Of a stretch of 42,108 bases of DNA, positions 12,417 to 25,000 are shown one piece after another. The position numbers were made by a program, and so were the translations under genes. The stretch covers positions 1-42,108 of the forward strand of contig JAEPRB010000308.1 of assembly GCA_016758965.1 (NCBI GenBank). Reading direction: 5' to 3'. This DNA comes from Circinella minor. Its lineage: Eukaryota; Mucoromycota; Mucoromycetes; Mucorales; Lichtheimiaceae. The notes beneath the pieces are model-generated. The model ran no database searches. It was not told where the DNA came from and saw nothing but the letters and a program-made list of their open reading frames with translations. Position 1 is the first letter of the stretch. Every line of letters begins with the position of its first letter.

Positions 12417-14601
12417 TATGGTTTATGGAAGTATAAAAAGCAAAAAAAAAAAAAAGAGAGTTTTTTTTTTTTCTTTGGTAACTATAATAAATACGTGTCT
12501 TAAAAACTGCAAAACTTGGAAAAAGAAAAAAACTCCGCCGGGTTATCTAAAGGAATCAATAATGTGACAATGAACAGAATCATAAGGTACAGAATAAAAA
12601 ATTGCGAAATGAACAAACAACGAAAAAAAAAAGTTTTTAATATAATAGTATAAGAATATGGATATGATCACTACAGTGTGATTTTTTAAACTATTGATTT
12701 TAATACAATACTTTTTATAATTATAAAATGCACGGACATAATGAGATAGTAATAAGTTGCCTTTCTCTGTCACAAAAAAAAAAAAAAAGATAGGATATAA
12801 ATTTAATTGCATGTACTCTCAGTTGGGAACTTCTTTTCCACACACATACTCTCTCTTTCTCTCTCTCACATACAAAGATATTTTTGTTATGGTGTGACAA
12901 GTGGAGGAAATAACCACTTCTATCCGCAAAAAGTCTTGTCGTGATAACCCGCAATAAAAAATCAGGTGATCAAGATACATCAAAAAGTGACAGGTTTTTC
13001 TTGATCTATGTAACTGTCACGGACTAAAAGAACCAAAGCACTCTGTTTGACAAGACTGTTTGAAGTTGAAATACCTTTGTGTGAGAGTATGAGTATATGT
13101 ATATTACCACAGAAAAAAAAATTGAATCTAACATTTATTTGCTGACCTATATATAATTTTTACAGTTCTTAATAGTAACGCGTAAAACAATTTATATAGT
13201 AAATAATGAAGAAGGAAAAAAAAAAAAAAAGAGGGGAGATGAGCCAGACTATATATGATGACTTTATATATAAAAAAAAAGGGGGAGATAAAATGACAAC
13301 TACTTTAAGAATTGGTTTATATACAAAAAAAAAAAATACGTAAGGAGGAAAAGAGTCTTGGTTGTTGAAGTAAAGGAGAAGATCTCAAGTTGTTACTGTG
13401 TACGTACGTGTATTTATCTAAAAAGAATTCTTCGATCATATATTCTTAATTATAAAATAAAAAAAGTTATTTTGAAACTGATATAGGGGGAAAAAAAGAA
13501 GTATGTGTGTAATGATATATAAATTCTTTATTCAATAAGAAGAAGAATAATAAGAATGATTTTATGTAATTAACACAAGAGTGTGAAAAGAAAATAGGTT
13601 GCACGGTCCTCTTTTTTTTTTGATTTTGATTTTGTGGGTGGTTTTGTGTTATACATTAGTGTGTACACAAGAACATTATTAAAAAAAAAAGCTATTATTT
13701 TTTTTTAGTTATAAATAGGGTTAAATAATTATATAATAATGTTCGGATGTAATGTTTTTATGGTTTCATCAAATAATCAAAAGAAGAAGAAGGGAAGATC
13801 ATAACGTGTACATTTTTTTGTTTTTGAATGTGATACAATTCTTATAAAGAATATATTTGAATAAGAAAAGTAATATAATCCCTTTAATTCCCTATTTTAC
13901 ATAAACATTGAAACAATTAAAACAATTTTTAGAGTTATAACCATGGTAACAATATTATTTATAAACAATAATATTCTATTTTTTTTTTTTTAGTAATTAT
14001 TCATTAAGGAGAAATATACATGTTTCAAGGGTTGTTAAAAAAAAAAAAAGGTCGGTGCACACACACACAAAACTCTTTTTATATATAAAACACAACAATA
14101 AAAACTTATTTCAGCACAGACACGCGATTTCTCTAATTTGAAAATTCACTCTTCTCCGCTTATATTAGTAGCAGAAAAAAAAAAGTTTCTTAAATAATAA
14201 CTCGTGCCTTTATTCCACAACTCAATTGTGTGTTACCTGAACCAAAAAAAAAGAGAGAGAGCGAGGAGTATATAGCAATAGTTCTATAATAATTATATTC
14301 TTTTTTTTTTTCATCTCTTAACCATTTGCTTTTTTTTTTCTTTAAAAAAAACCAACCTTTCCTTTCCTTTTTTTTTTCTTTCAAAGAAGAATTTCGATAA
14401 TTAAAAAACACGAGGAAAAAAAAAAAAAGAGGAGGGAAATAATATAACGCAAATAAGTTTACAACCTTGAAAAAAATAAAAACGAATTTTTGGAACCAAA
14501 AAAAAAAAAAAATATTTCAGTAACCAAATAAAAATAAAAAAAAAGGGCAAACAAATTAGTATACAACTTTCATCATTAGTCGAAAACGTCCCAATACAGT
14601 A
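12417..14601. other. 2.2 kb divergent promoter region (Sec13 and kelch gene)
   Basis: No gene can be supported; the short frames here are poly-K/F translations of A/T runs. It separates the start codons of Sec13 (minus) and the kelch gene (plus), so it should hold both promoters. Visible features are TACGTA copies near 13337 and 13400, CT-rich and GA-rich tracts (about 12845-12870) and a CA run near 14060. No distinct TATA box stands out because the background is so AT-rich. Confidence 0.5.
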
Positions 14602-17600
14602 ATGTCGTTGTTCTCCAAACTTACAAAGAACAATGACAAGTCTATATACCCTTGGTCACAACGTAAAATAAGTGGTGCTAATGGTGTTTTTCCTAGATCG
14701 GGTCATGCATCAGCTGTTTTACCATCTGATCAAATCCTTGTTTTTGGTGGTATTCATCGAAATACTGGGAAAAAAGAGTTATTTCTTTTAGATAGTAAGC
14801 TTGTCTTTTATTTTTTATATTTTATTTTTCATATGTTAACACTCTCCCTACCACCCATATATTTTTATATATTTGATTGGAGAGTTTGTCATATCATTAT
14901 TGTTTTTTTTTAAAAAAAAAAAGTTGGAATACTAATAATTTCTTGGTTGTTATGAATTGCTAGGTAACAATTTATCCGTTAATTCACTTAGTTCAGTAGG
15001 TGATATACCACATCCTCGTTCCTATGCAACATTAGTATCCATTGGAAATTTTGCTTTATGTAAGTTTATTATTACTATTCTTATTATATAAACAATATAT
15101 ATAATTATTATTGTGAAAATAACAAAAAAAAAAAAATTTAAAAAATCAAATTTTTTTTTAGTATATGGTGGTGAACCTATATTGTCTGACGGTAAATGGG
15201 ATCCACACGTGTATATTTACAATAGTAGTAAGTTTTAATATATATATATATATATATAGATGAGGAGAGATGATTTATTTTCTTATTGTTGGATACAATT
15301 TTTAAAAAAATGAGGGGGGATTATAACTTGTACTTTTTTTTTTATTTTGTTCTAATAAATAAATATATATAAAGGTAATCGACATTGGACACAAATTCGA
15401 ATGGAAGGACATGTTCCTGTGGAAAGATCAAAACATACGGCAGTCATGGTAGAGGGTACAATGTATATTTGGGGTGGTGAACGAGCGGGTCGATATCTTA
15501 GTGATATGGCTTGTTTTGATACAAATACATGTAAGTTGTCAATTATCCAAAAAAAAAAAAAAGGAGGGGGATATTTTTTTTTTTTTGTTCGATGAATAGG
15601 TAAAAATAATTGATATTGTGATTTTTTATTTATTTTTTGCAGACCCATCCAATCCACATTGGGAATTTATTACACCTAATGGAGATGGACCATCAGCACG
15701 CGCTGGCCACGCATCTGTCATTTTTGAAAACAAACTTTACATGTGAGTTTTCTAACTTTTTTTTTTTTTTAGGAAAATAAAAACAATAAATTGATGGTTG
15801 CACAAAAAAAAACTAAATGCAAAAAAAAAAAAAAAAATTATAGTTTTGGAGGAACAGATGGAGATCATCTTTATAATGATGTATGGGCATTTGATTTAAA
15901 AGCTAGAATTTGGATGCAAGTACCTGCTGTAGGATTTATACCCGTACCAAGAACTAATTTTTCATCTGCCATGGTAGATGGTGTCATGTATATTTTTGGT
16001 GGTCTTAATCCTGACGGTCAAGATTTAGGTGATTTATGTGCTTTCCGTATTAAAAGTAAGTAATATATTCCCTCCCACCCGACCCATTTTGTTTTTTTTT
16101 TTGTTTTCAATAATATACTCAATCCCCAAAAATTGTTAAATTAGGTCAACGATGGTATACGTTTCAAAATATGGGACCTACACCTTCTCCACGTCATGGA
16201 CTTTCTATTGCTGATGTACGAGGAAAAATGATTATTCTTGGTGGTGATAATAATGTGGGTCGTTTGGATGATGTAGTAAATGCCTATCTTCTTGATTGTG
16301 GTATGTTATACTTTTTTTTTTTTATCTTACACCAATCGACACAATACATAAAATATGAACATGATTCCAATTTATTATTTATTTATTTTTATATAGCAAA
16401 GATTCGTTACCCACCTGAAACTACAGGACAACAACAAGCAGCACCCCCTGTTACGCCTTCACCTTCTTCAAATTCATTTAATGAAATGGATAGTTCATTA
16501 CGTGGTAATATTCAAAATTCACAAAGTACCCCTGTTCGATCACCACCTCCCAATTCAAGTCAACCTTATCCAAATCAACATCCTCCTTATCAACAGGAAC
16601 AACAACAAACACAAACACAATCACAATCACAATCACCCTATCAACAACAACATCAACATCAACAACAACAACAATACAATGATCATTTACCACGGGAAGA
16701 CGAACCAGAACCAGTTGTATCATCATCTACACCTGTTCCTGGTAAACAATCTCAATTACCAAAACAACAAGAACAAGGAAGACCACGTCATGCATCGATT
16801 GTTCCTGAAGCTGCACGAAGACGAACACGAACGACTTCTCCTATGCCATTTAGTGATGGTGATACCACAATGAATGAAAATAATCGACATTATCAACAAC
16901 ATGGACCTGTATCCCCTTCATCTACTACAAGTGCAGCTGAAAGTCTTGAAGCTGCATTAGCAACATCTTCTCCTCCACCTTCTGCACACATGCAACTTCC
17001 TCCTCCGCCTGTAACAACAACATCAACACCTACTACTTCTAGTAATTCAACGCATCTTAATGATAATACGATTACAAATCAACATTCACGTAATACAATG
17101 AATGGAATAACACCTCCACCACGACCTTCACGTGAAGGTGTTAAACTTGGACATTCATATCGACATACCATGATGGGAGATGAAAGTGAGGATCGACCTA
17201 AAACGAATGGACATATTCAACAACAACAACAACAACAACAACCCATTCAAAATGATATTTTACCCATAACACCTCCACCTAATTCTCAATCTGTTCGTAT
17301 GCAAGAAGAAAAAGCCGCGCTGGTTCGCGAATTGAGAGCACGTGAAATGATTGTCAATGAAATGCGTAAAAAAGAACAATGGTGGCGAACCGAAGTATCG
17401 ATTGCACGAAAATTACGAAGTGATCAAGGTCAAGTATTTGATCAAACAGAAGATGAACATTTAATGGATATGACCGATTCAGAGAAGTTTAAATTATTTG
17501 ATCAATTGGTTTCTATCAAGACCGAATTACGTCGAGTCAAACAATCGATTTCACATCAAGCGCAACCCATGTCACAAAAAGTAGAACAAGCGGATCGAAT

Positions 17601-18288
17601 GCGATTAGCAGCCTTACAAGAAGCTGCTTATTTCAAGGCTAAATATCAAGCATTAAAACAACGACAACCTTTTGATGAAACGGATCGAACACAAGAATTG
17701 GAAAAGAGATTAGCCACTGCTTTATCAGAGCATGAATCCAATAGTCGATTATTACAACAATTACAAGAACGAGCGCATCATGATCATACTTCACGTGTTT
17801 CTGCAGAAGAACGTGCCAAGGAAGCGCATGAACGAGCTCAAGAAGCCCAAGGAGCGCATCAACGTGCATTAGAAGAATTAGCCAGTATTCATGATCGTGC
17901 AGTGAAAGCAGAAGGTCAAGCAAGAGAAGGTGCAATACAAATTGCAGAATTAACACGACAATTAGCTCAAGCACTTTCAACAGAAGCATCTTCTCATGAT
18001 TTAAGTGAAGCTCATATTACTATATCAAAATTGGAAGCAGCTAATTTGAAAGCACGTAATGAAGTAGCATCATTTAAACAACAATTAGCAGAAAGTCAGG
18101 ATGATATTGCACGACTTCGAACCATGTTAAGTGAACGTGAAGAAGCATTAAAAGAAACAACAAGAGAGTTAGAAGATTCTGAAATTCAATTAGCTATGTT
18201 ACGCGATGCCATGAATCGAATGGATCCTTCAACCAATGCTACACCTGTTACCGCAGCTGTACCTGCCACAACAACTTCCATGTATTAA
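14602..18288 (+). CDS. kelch-repeat/coiled-coil protein, Tea1/Kel1-like polarity factor
   Basis: In yeasts this architecture (N-terminal kelch propeller, long C-terminal coiled coil) marks growth sites and links microtubules or formins to the cortex; a role at the hyphal tip is inferred. Eight exons: 14602-14794, 14964-15059, 15162-15227, 15375-15530, 15643-15742, 15844-16055, 16145-16300 and 16397-18288, giving 956 residues. Six kelch units fill residues about 30-326, with the hallmark strand-GG pattern: ILVFGGIHRN, LLYGGEP, MYIWGGERAG, LYIFGGTDGD, MYIFGGLNPDG and MIILGGDNNVG. A Q/P/S/T-rich low-complexity linker (about 330-625) includes poly-Q. A highly charged heptad-like coiled coil (about 628-935) begins at RMQEEKAALVREL. 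The last intron (16301-16396) is 96 bp and stop-free, so retention would add 32 residues without a frameshift. The start ATG precedes MSLFSKLTKNN, with no upstream alternative. Convergent with Rpc11. Architecture is sure; orthology to Tea1 or Kel1 is tentative. Confidence 0.85.
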
Positions 18289-18664
18289 ATTAGGGAAAGG
18301 TAAAAATCACACAGATAACAAACATTAAAAAAAAAAAGAAGAATATATCCTCCCTTTTCCTTCTTATTAAAAAAAAAATCATACCTTTTTCTTCCTTTCT
18401 TTCCATTCATTTTATTTTTCTTGTTCGTTTTACTATTTTTTTTTTTTTTTATTTTTGTTCACCTTTGTATAATTATTTTTTTTCCTCCTCTTTAACCTCC
18501 CAAAGCATCTTTTAGAACTTCCTTTTTTTTTTATGCCTCTTTTTTTTTTTTTTAATTACATTACATTTTATTATTATCATTATTATTATCTGCACTCCAC
18601 ATACACTCTATGTATGTTTATATACTTTTTTTTTTTATAACATAATATTTTTTTATTTTATTTT

Positions 18665-19202
18665 TTAACCTTCACGCCATTGATGTTGACATTTATCATT
18701 ACAACACTTGTAAAAGATAGAAGAAGGTTCATCAGCAGATCGAATTTGAATTTGCATAAAAAAAGCTTTTTCATGTTCACATTTTGGACAAGGTACTAAA
18801 AAAAGAAAAAAAAAATTGTTGTCAATTTTTGAGAGAGATTTTTGTTTGTTCCATTACGAAAACTATTATGCAGAAAAAGCAAAAAAAAAGAGAGAGAGTA
18901 TATCTATATTTACTTTCTGTAGAATCAACATTTTTCCATGCATCAGCACCACCTAATACATCATCTACTTCTTTTCGTTTTAATTCTTTTCGAGTGGTGT
19001 GCTATATTTATATATAAAATAGTTAGATCCAATAAGAAAGATCGTTCATGATTAGTGAATTCTTTCCTCATTCAAATATATATAAATTTTTTTTTACCCG
19101 TTTTTGAATGTTATAAGTATATGGACATGTTTGACAAAAGAAATCTTGACCGTCTTCGTTTTCAATTAAAAGAAGATTGGCACACGATGGACAAAAAAGC
19201 AT
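18665..19202 (-). CDS. RPC11: Rpc11/POLR3K, RNA polymerase III TFIIS-like subunit
   Basis: Small Pol III subunit needed for RNA cleavage, proofreading and termination-reinitiation. Three exons on the minus strand, 19202-19098, 19001-18914 and 18795-18665, give 107 residues, matching the family length of about 108. The N-terminal zinc ribbon uses CPSC (Cys4, Cys7) and CQTC (Cys23, Cys26). A linker with KEVDDVLGGADAWKNVDST matches the conserved interior. The C-terminal TFIIS-like ribbon uses CPKC (Cys67, Cys70) and the Cys95/96-Cys100 pair, ending in HQWRE. The catalytic acidic hairpin is QIRSADEP, with Asp86-Glu87 intact. The gene is tail-to-tail with the kelch gene and head-to-head with the Heh1/Src1 gene across a 592 bp shared upstream region. 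Confidence 0.95.
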
Positions 19203-19794
19203 TGAGGGGGGTATTTATATGAGGAAAAAAGAAAAGGTCGAAAAAAAAAAAAAAAAAGGTTGGAGTGTTTACTTTTAATTTTGGGATACCGAATATGGAA
19301 ATAAGCTCAAATAAAATGAAGTCCATTCGACATGAATAATATTGTTATATCTTTTGTGAAATGCTTTCAAAGTTTTGTTTATATATAAGAGAGATTAAAT
19401 AATCTTTACATATATAAAATATAAATACATTAAAGAATGTCTTGATTGTTAATTATCGACTCAACTCTAATAATAATAGAAAGATTGGACCCCTTCACTT
19501 CATTTTTTTAATATCATACAACGGGGCGGGATATTCCTGGATATAGTTTTACAATTATATTATATAACGACGTTTTTTTATAAACATTATAACCAATATA
19601 TAATAATACATAATAAGTGTATTATTTCTCTTACCAATCATGTAATCAAGTAATGAAATTTTCCTGCATTGAATTTTGCAGGAAAAAAAGTTTCCTCGAC
19701 AAAATAAAGAAAAACTCCGAATAATTAAAAAAAAATAAAGTCGTGTTTTATTTTATTTTTTGTGAGTGTAAGTTTCTTTCATTTAAAAAAAGAA
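19203..19794. promoter_or_regulatory. shared divergent promoter of RPC11 and HEH1
   Basis: Both start codons face outward from this 592 bp segment. It contains a poly-A/T run by the RPC11 start, a GC-rich patch GGGGCGGGA at about 19522-19530, and a perfect 10 bp stem hairpin at 19659-19686. That it drives both genes is inferred from geometry only. Confidence 0.6.
19659..19686. promoter_or_regulatory. perfect inverted repeat in the divergent promoter
   Basis: Left arm TTTTCCTGCA (19659-19668), 8-base spacer TTGAATTT, right arm TGCAGGAAAA (19677-19686). It lies about 110 bp upstream of the HEH1 start. It could be a dimeric protein-binding site or part of a 5' UTR stem; the function is unknown. 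Confidence 0.6.
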
Positions 19795-22098
19795 ATGGAT
19801 GTACCAGACGCACTTTATTATCTTGGTAAAGAATTATAGATATATGTATTTTGAAACATTATTTTTTTTTTCATTTAATTTATATGTATATATATATATA
19901 TATTTATATATTTAGACGATGATTTTCCACCCCGATCGTTAAAACGTTATCAACTTAAAACCATTTTACAACAATATAATATAAATGTGGATTCTTCCAT
20001 GAAACGAGCTGATTTAGTTGAATTATTTCAAGAACATGTTTTATCAAAAAAAGAAGAAATTATTAAACAATATAATGAAAAAAGAGGACTTGATAATCCT
20101 TTAAAAATTATGGTAATAAAAAACACTTTTTTTTATTATTATTTATTGTTTGCATAATCTTTAAAAGAAAGGTTTTTCTAAAAGGAAGAGAGAGTGTTTT
20201 ATTGTAGGATACAGAAAAAATAAATCCTCTTCCACTAACAACAACAACAACAACAACAGCAACAACAGCAACATCCAATTCAAAAAAAAGAGTAAGTTTT
20301 TTAGTTTTAGTTTTAGTTATATTACTTATTAATTCATTTAATATTATCTATTTTTATTTTAGTCAACTACATTTATAACAAAAGATACAACAATGGAAAC
20401 TACTACTAGACAAAAGAAAAAACCGAATGTTACAATGAATTATCAAGAAGATGAAGATGAAGAATATATTGAAACAGATGAAGAATTAGAATATAGTGAA
20501 GAAGAATATATTGATGATGCAGATGAACCTGTTGATAAAAGTGAAATTGCATGGTTATTACAAGGTAAATAAATATATATATAGAATGTGATATATGAAT
20601 AGGGTCTATTAATATATATTTTTATTTAATTAGATACTGAATATGCAAACAAAAGTTCAACAGAAAGAGCATTGGATGTTGTTCAAAGTTATTGGGAAAT
20701 GTTACAACCATTATTAAAAATAATTTATATAATGGTTGTTTTATTGGCATTGGGTAGTACTTTAATGATTATAACTGCACGTAATAAGAATGGTTATTGT
20801 AATTCAGAAAATGTTATAGAAAAAGGTAAAAAAAAAAAAAAAAATTATATATTACTAAGTTGGGGGGGGAGGACAAAATATGTTTTGAATTAACTTGACT
20901 TTATATGAATAGAAACGACATTATCCAAATCACCCATTGAAAAATTCTTATCATTATCAACCTCATGTATTCCATGTCCAGACCATGGAAATTGTATGCA
21001 TGGTGATTTACATTGTCTCGGATTATATAAACGTAGACATGCATTATATAATCCATTTGGTATATTACCTGTTGCAGATGAATGTATTCAAGATTCTGCT
21101 ATTGGTAGAGCTGTTTATCGTGCTGAAAAACGTATTAAAAATGCTCTTGCTTATCGACAAGGTCAACATGTATGTGATTATGTACTTCGATTTGGAACGG
21201 ACGAAGGATTAGCCATGGTTCATACAAAAGCAAGTGATGTTAGACAAGTTGTAGAAGAACGTTATCGAACACAGGTAAAAAGATAAAAATAAAAATAAAA
21301 ATGGGTTATTTTATCATTCTAATAATAAATGATGATTATCAATATAGTCAAAATGGACCAAAGAAAAGTTAGATCAAGTATTGGATAGTGCATTTATCTC
21401 CTTAGCAACCGATCCAAAGATTCATTATTGGGAAATGTAAGTTGAAATATATATGTGAGAAAAAAAAATACTTTTTACTTATTAAATTCTCTTTTAGTGA
21501 TGGTGAATCTTACTTTGGTACAGAAAGAGCAAGTTTTTCTACTTATTGTACAATTCGTATGTTTATTGCTAAAGCATCTCCTCGAATGAAACAAATATTT
21601 GTAGGCAAGTTTTATCTTTGATTATTGTTATTATTATAATATTAAATTACAAATGTAATTAATTTATATATATATATATTATATTATATAGGTATTTTGG
21701 CTGGTATTCCAATACTTTCATTTGGTTGGTATAATCATATGTGGCATACTAAAGTTCGTAAAGAAACAGATGCTAAAGTATCTCAAGTGATTACACAACT
21801 TAAAGAACAGGTATAAAAAAAGAGTGATTTAATAACATTATCATTTAAAATTTTAATAGTAATTAATTAACTATTATTATTATTTTAATAGTTTGAAAAA
21901 CATCTTTCAGATCCAAATCATATTGATCGTGGTTTACCTGTTTCCAAATTACGTGTTAGTTTAACTGATGTAAATAAACCTGGTTCAGTAGATGAATGGA
22001 AACGTATTGCTCATGGTGTTCAATCACATCCTCAAATTCGAAGATCATTTCAAGAAGTTGCTGGAGAACCATCTGAATATTGGGAATTAGCTCATTAA
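19795..22098 (+). CDS. Heh1/Src1/MAN1-type inner nuclear membrane protein
   Basis: LEM-family protein that tethers chromatin, especially telomeric and rDNA, and recruits ESCRT for nuclear envelope quality control. Ten exons: 19795-19825, 19916-20112, 20208-20291, 20363-20564, 20634-20825, 20913-21274, 21348-21436, 21498-21604, 21692-21810 and 21892-22098, total 529 residues. The N-terminal HeH module is at about residues 12-55 (PRSLKRYQLKTILQQYNIN, then KRADLVELFQEHV). A basic/Thr-rich and then strongly acidic linker (about 80-170) follows. TM1 is at about 198-220 (LLKIIYIMVVLLALG). The lumenal part has a Cys cluster (CIPCPDHGNCMHGDLHC), TM2 is at about 416-435 (IFVGILAGIPILSFGW), and a C-terminal MAN1-Src1 winged-helix-like region follows. 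Intron 8 (21605-21691) must be GC-AG: donor AGGCAAGT is the choice that keeps the TM2 frame, and the GT three bases earlier leads to a stop. Identity is strong from domain order. Confidence 0.9.
21605..21691 (+). other. GC-AG intron in the HEH1 gene
   Basis: The donor reads GTAG|GCAAGT and the acceptor ATATAG|GT. Using the nearby GT at 21601 shifts the frame and meets a stop at the end of the exon. Using GC restores the second membrane span and the conserved C-terminal domain. Confidence 0.85.
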
Positions 22099-25000
22099 TA
22101 TATAAATATACTTTTTTTTTTTTTTTTGCGTTTGTAGATAAAATATATTAAAGATAATAATAATAATAATAATACTAATACTAATAATACTATTTTAATT
22201 TGAATAATTTTCATCTATGTTTTTCTTAATCGTAATTGTTTCCCAAATTGTATAAGCAAAAGACTTATTTTTTTTTGTTACTTGTCGTGTCATCTTATTA
22301 CATAACTCTTGTGTACTTTTACTTGGTAAAAAATAATAAGGCAGAAAATAATTATTTACTTATTCTCCTTCCCCTTAATCAACCATTTGTTTTTTATAAA
22401 TAAGTACAATTATGTAATAATGATACATGTATAACCATATGTAACATAAATGTTTTTAAGTCTTTTTGGTTTGTTGATCCGATTCCTTTCAGCAGCACTA
22501 GAAAATTTTATTGGGGTGCACGAGTGATTCTCATATCGTTTGATGACAGAAACTGGCAGTGGCAATAACAAGTAAATTTTCTCGGTCTGTCTTGTTCCGT
22601 AACATTGAATCACTTTTTTTACGTCATGTCGAAATAACTTATCAAATCTGTTTTTATTATTATAAGGTGATTATTCAATTAATTGGCTGTCAGTTAATTA
22701 GACCTATTACTTTTTATTTACTATTTTAACTATATTTTACGGCTTAAACATTCATTAGAGTATAAAAAAGGGGAACCTTCTTCTCGATCCGATACCTATA
22801 GAAAAATGAAAAACGAATTGTTGTTGCTATGATTGTATAACAAATTACTTGCTTTGTACTGTAATACTATTAATAATATATAATGTCTAATCAAATAAAT
22901 TAAAGAGCAATTCTCTTTTTGTATAAATAAGTTCATTGTTCATAAAAAACTGATTATTGTCGGAAGTGGTTTAAAAAGCAGCTTATTATTAAACTTTTTA
23001 AACAGAACAATGCTATCGTTATGATGAGGATTTAGATTATGCGATAGATACACGAACAATGAATTAGTGATTGCAAGATGCTCCACAAGTTCGATAGAAC
23101 GATACTTTCATGAGTTCTTGGTAATCAGATAAATAAAAGAATTTTATTAATAGTGATAATCGCAAAGTCTAATAAATATTATTATTTCTACTAAATAGTA
23201 TAGTATGCAAACATGAAAAAAAGATTATAGCGCCTTGATACTTTTTTTCAAAATAAAATCTAATGCTAAATTTTAGCTGTGGTACACACTGAAAAAATTA
23301 TTATTTGAAATACTTTTAGGGATTTTCTGCTGCAAAAACTTTTTACTTTCTAAAGTGGATATCATTTACCAGTTACTCAATATACGTATTGAAATTCAAT
23401 TACTATACGTAATTATATTTTATTATATAATTATTATTTAAATAGCCTTATAATATATATTCACTGATACTTTAACGGAATATTCATAATTGAACTTTTT
23501 CTTCTATCCAACCAAACATTTAGCTTTATACTTTTTATTTTATATTTTTACCTACTATTAATTTATTTCCTTAAGAACAGTAGCTGTGCTTTCCCACCAA
23601 TTGATTTTCTGAAACAAATAAAATGAAAATTAACATATTAATAGTGTCGGATTATTTTCTTATTTCAGGAAGGATAAAGGGTTCCTTCCCCCCCAATTTG
23701 ATTTCAAAATTGATATGACGTTTTTTTCAAGGAAATATGACAGCTCTTCCTAATTTAGTAATTCAAATTAGGTTTAGCATAATGGACCCACACACACATT
23801 TAAACTAAACTTTATAGAAAAAAAAGGAAAAAAAAAAAGTTTTCTTCTTTAATAAAAATTTATTATTAATTGCTTATATATAATTATTAGATGGGGAAGG
23901 CTCAACAATTTTTTATTTTAAAAAAATGAGGATAATCATAAGGGGGATGGGAATAAAACTTGATTTCAGAATAATTTTAGACGAAATAAAATATAAAAGA
24001 TATTAATGTAAGCAATTTTAGTGTGTGAATCATTACGATAAAACAAACATGTGTTTAATGTTGTACCTTGTTTTTTCCCAGATAAATTGAAGTAAAAAAT
24101 TAGAGAAACTCTTCTATTCACTTATTGAAAGAATTATTCAACAAAAAATTTTTGGGATATAAACAATAACGAAATGACTATTATATTTTTGGTCGGGTAA
24201 AAAGAAGTTTATAGAATTTTTTTTTTCAAAGAAAAAGTTGAATTGAAACCATATTTCTTACTGAATTTTCCCGTTATCAGGGTCAGTTCACCCTTTAAAA
24301 ATAACTTTAATTAATAGTTAAATAAAAAAAAATTTGCTTTGTTTGTTTCCCATAGTTACCAACTGATGTAAAGATTAAATCAGCTGATAAAAGTGTTTAA
24401 CCAGATTTTTTTTACCCCACTTCTTCCATTATTTCTTCTCCACCTTTTTTTGTTCTCTATCAGATTTTTTAGACTGGGCACCCGCATATTTTTGTTCAAT
24501 TTTTTTTAAACCAGTTTTTTTTATATGTGTATGATGGAATTCGGGATGGTTAGGGTAAAAACTCAGATTTTTTTTTTAAAACCGAAGCTCCGATGATTAC
24601 CTAACTTTTTTTTTTTTTGTTTCTTGTTCATGTTTGAGAAGTTGAAAGTTCAAAGGAGAAAAAAAAAAGATGATTTTACTTTAAAGTAATTTATTTTACA
24701 CATGTATAGAAATCAATATAAATATATATAATAAGTATCTTTTATTTTATTTTTATTACAAAAGTTTATCTGTTATATGTTGAAAGAAAAAAGAGAGAAT
24801 TCAATATTAAAAATGGATATTTCAGTTTTAAAAAGTTGTTACTAAATAAATAAAAAAATGATGCCAACCCTTTTGTTTTAAGCCCTCCCCAATTAAAGTA
24901 AATCAAATGCGGGTCTGTACAACCCGTTTTTATGTCAGATGAATATATGCTTTGATAGGCTGAGTCACTCTTTCCGATCGTAAAGAAGTTTTGAACACAA

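Noticed and set aside
12543..14411. Several minus-strand frames upstream of Sec13
   Set aside because: They are mostly K/F/S runs from homopolymers and are not conserved-looking.
16478..17989. Long antisense and shifted frames within the kelch gene
   Set aside because: They are shadows of its CAA/GAA-rich repeats in other frames; the plus-strand kelch/coiled-coil frame explains the region.
22410..22613. Minus-strand frame of 67 codons, and a search for a tRNA or snoRNA in 22440-22620
   Set aside because: No T-loop (GGTTCRAATCC) or paired C/D boxes could be laid out; the protein frame has no recognisable motif.
23006..23067. Exon-like frame CYRYDEDLDYAIDTRTMN after an AG
   Set aside because: It is too short, with no partner exons on either side; likely chance.
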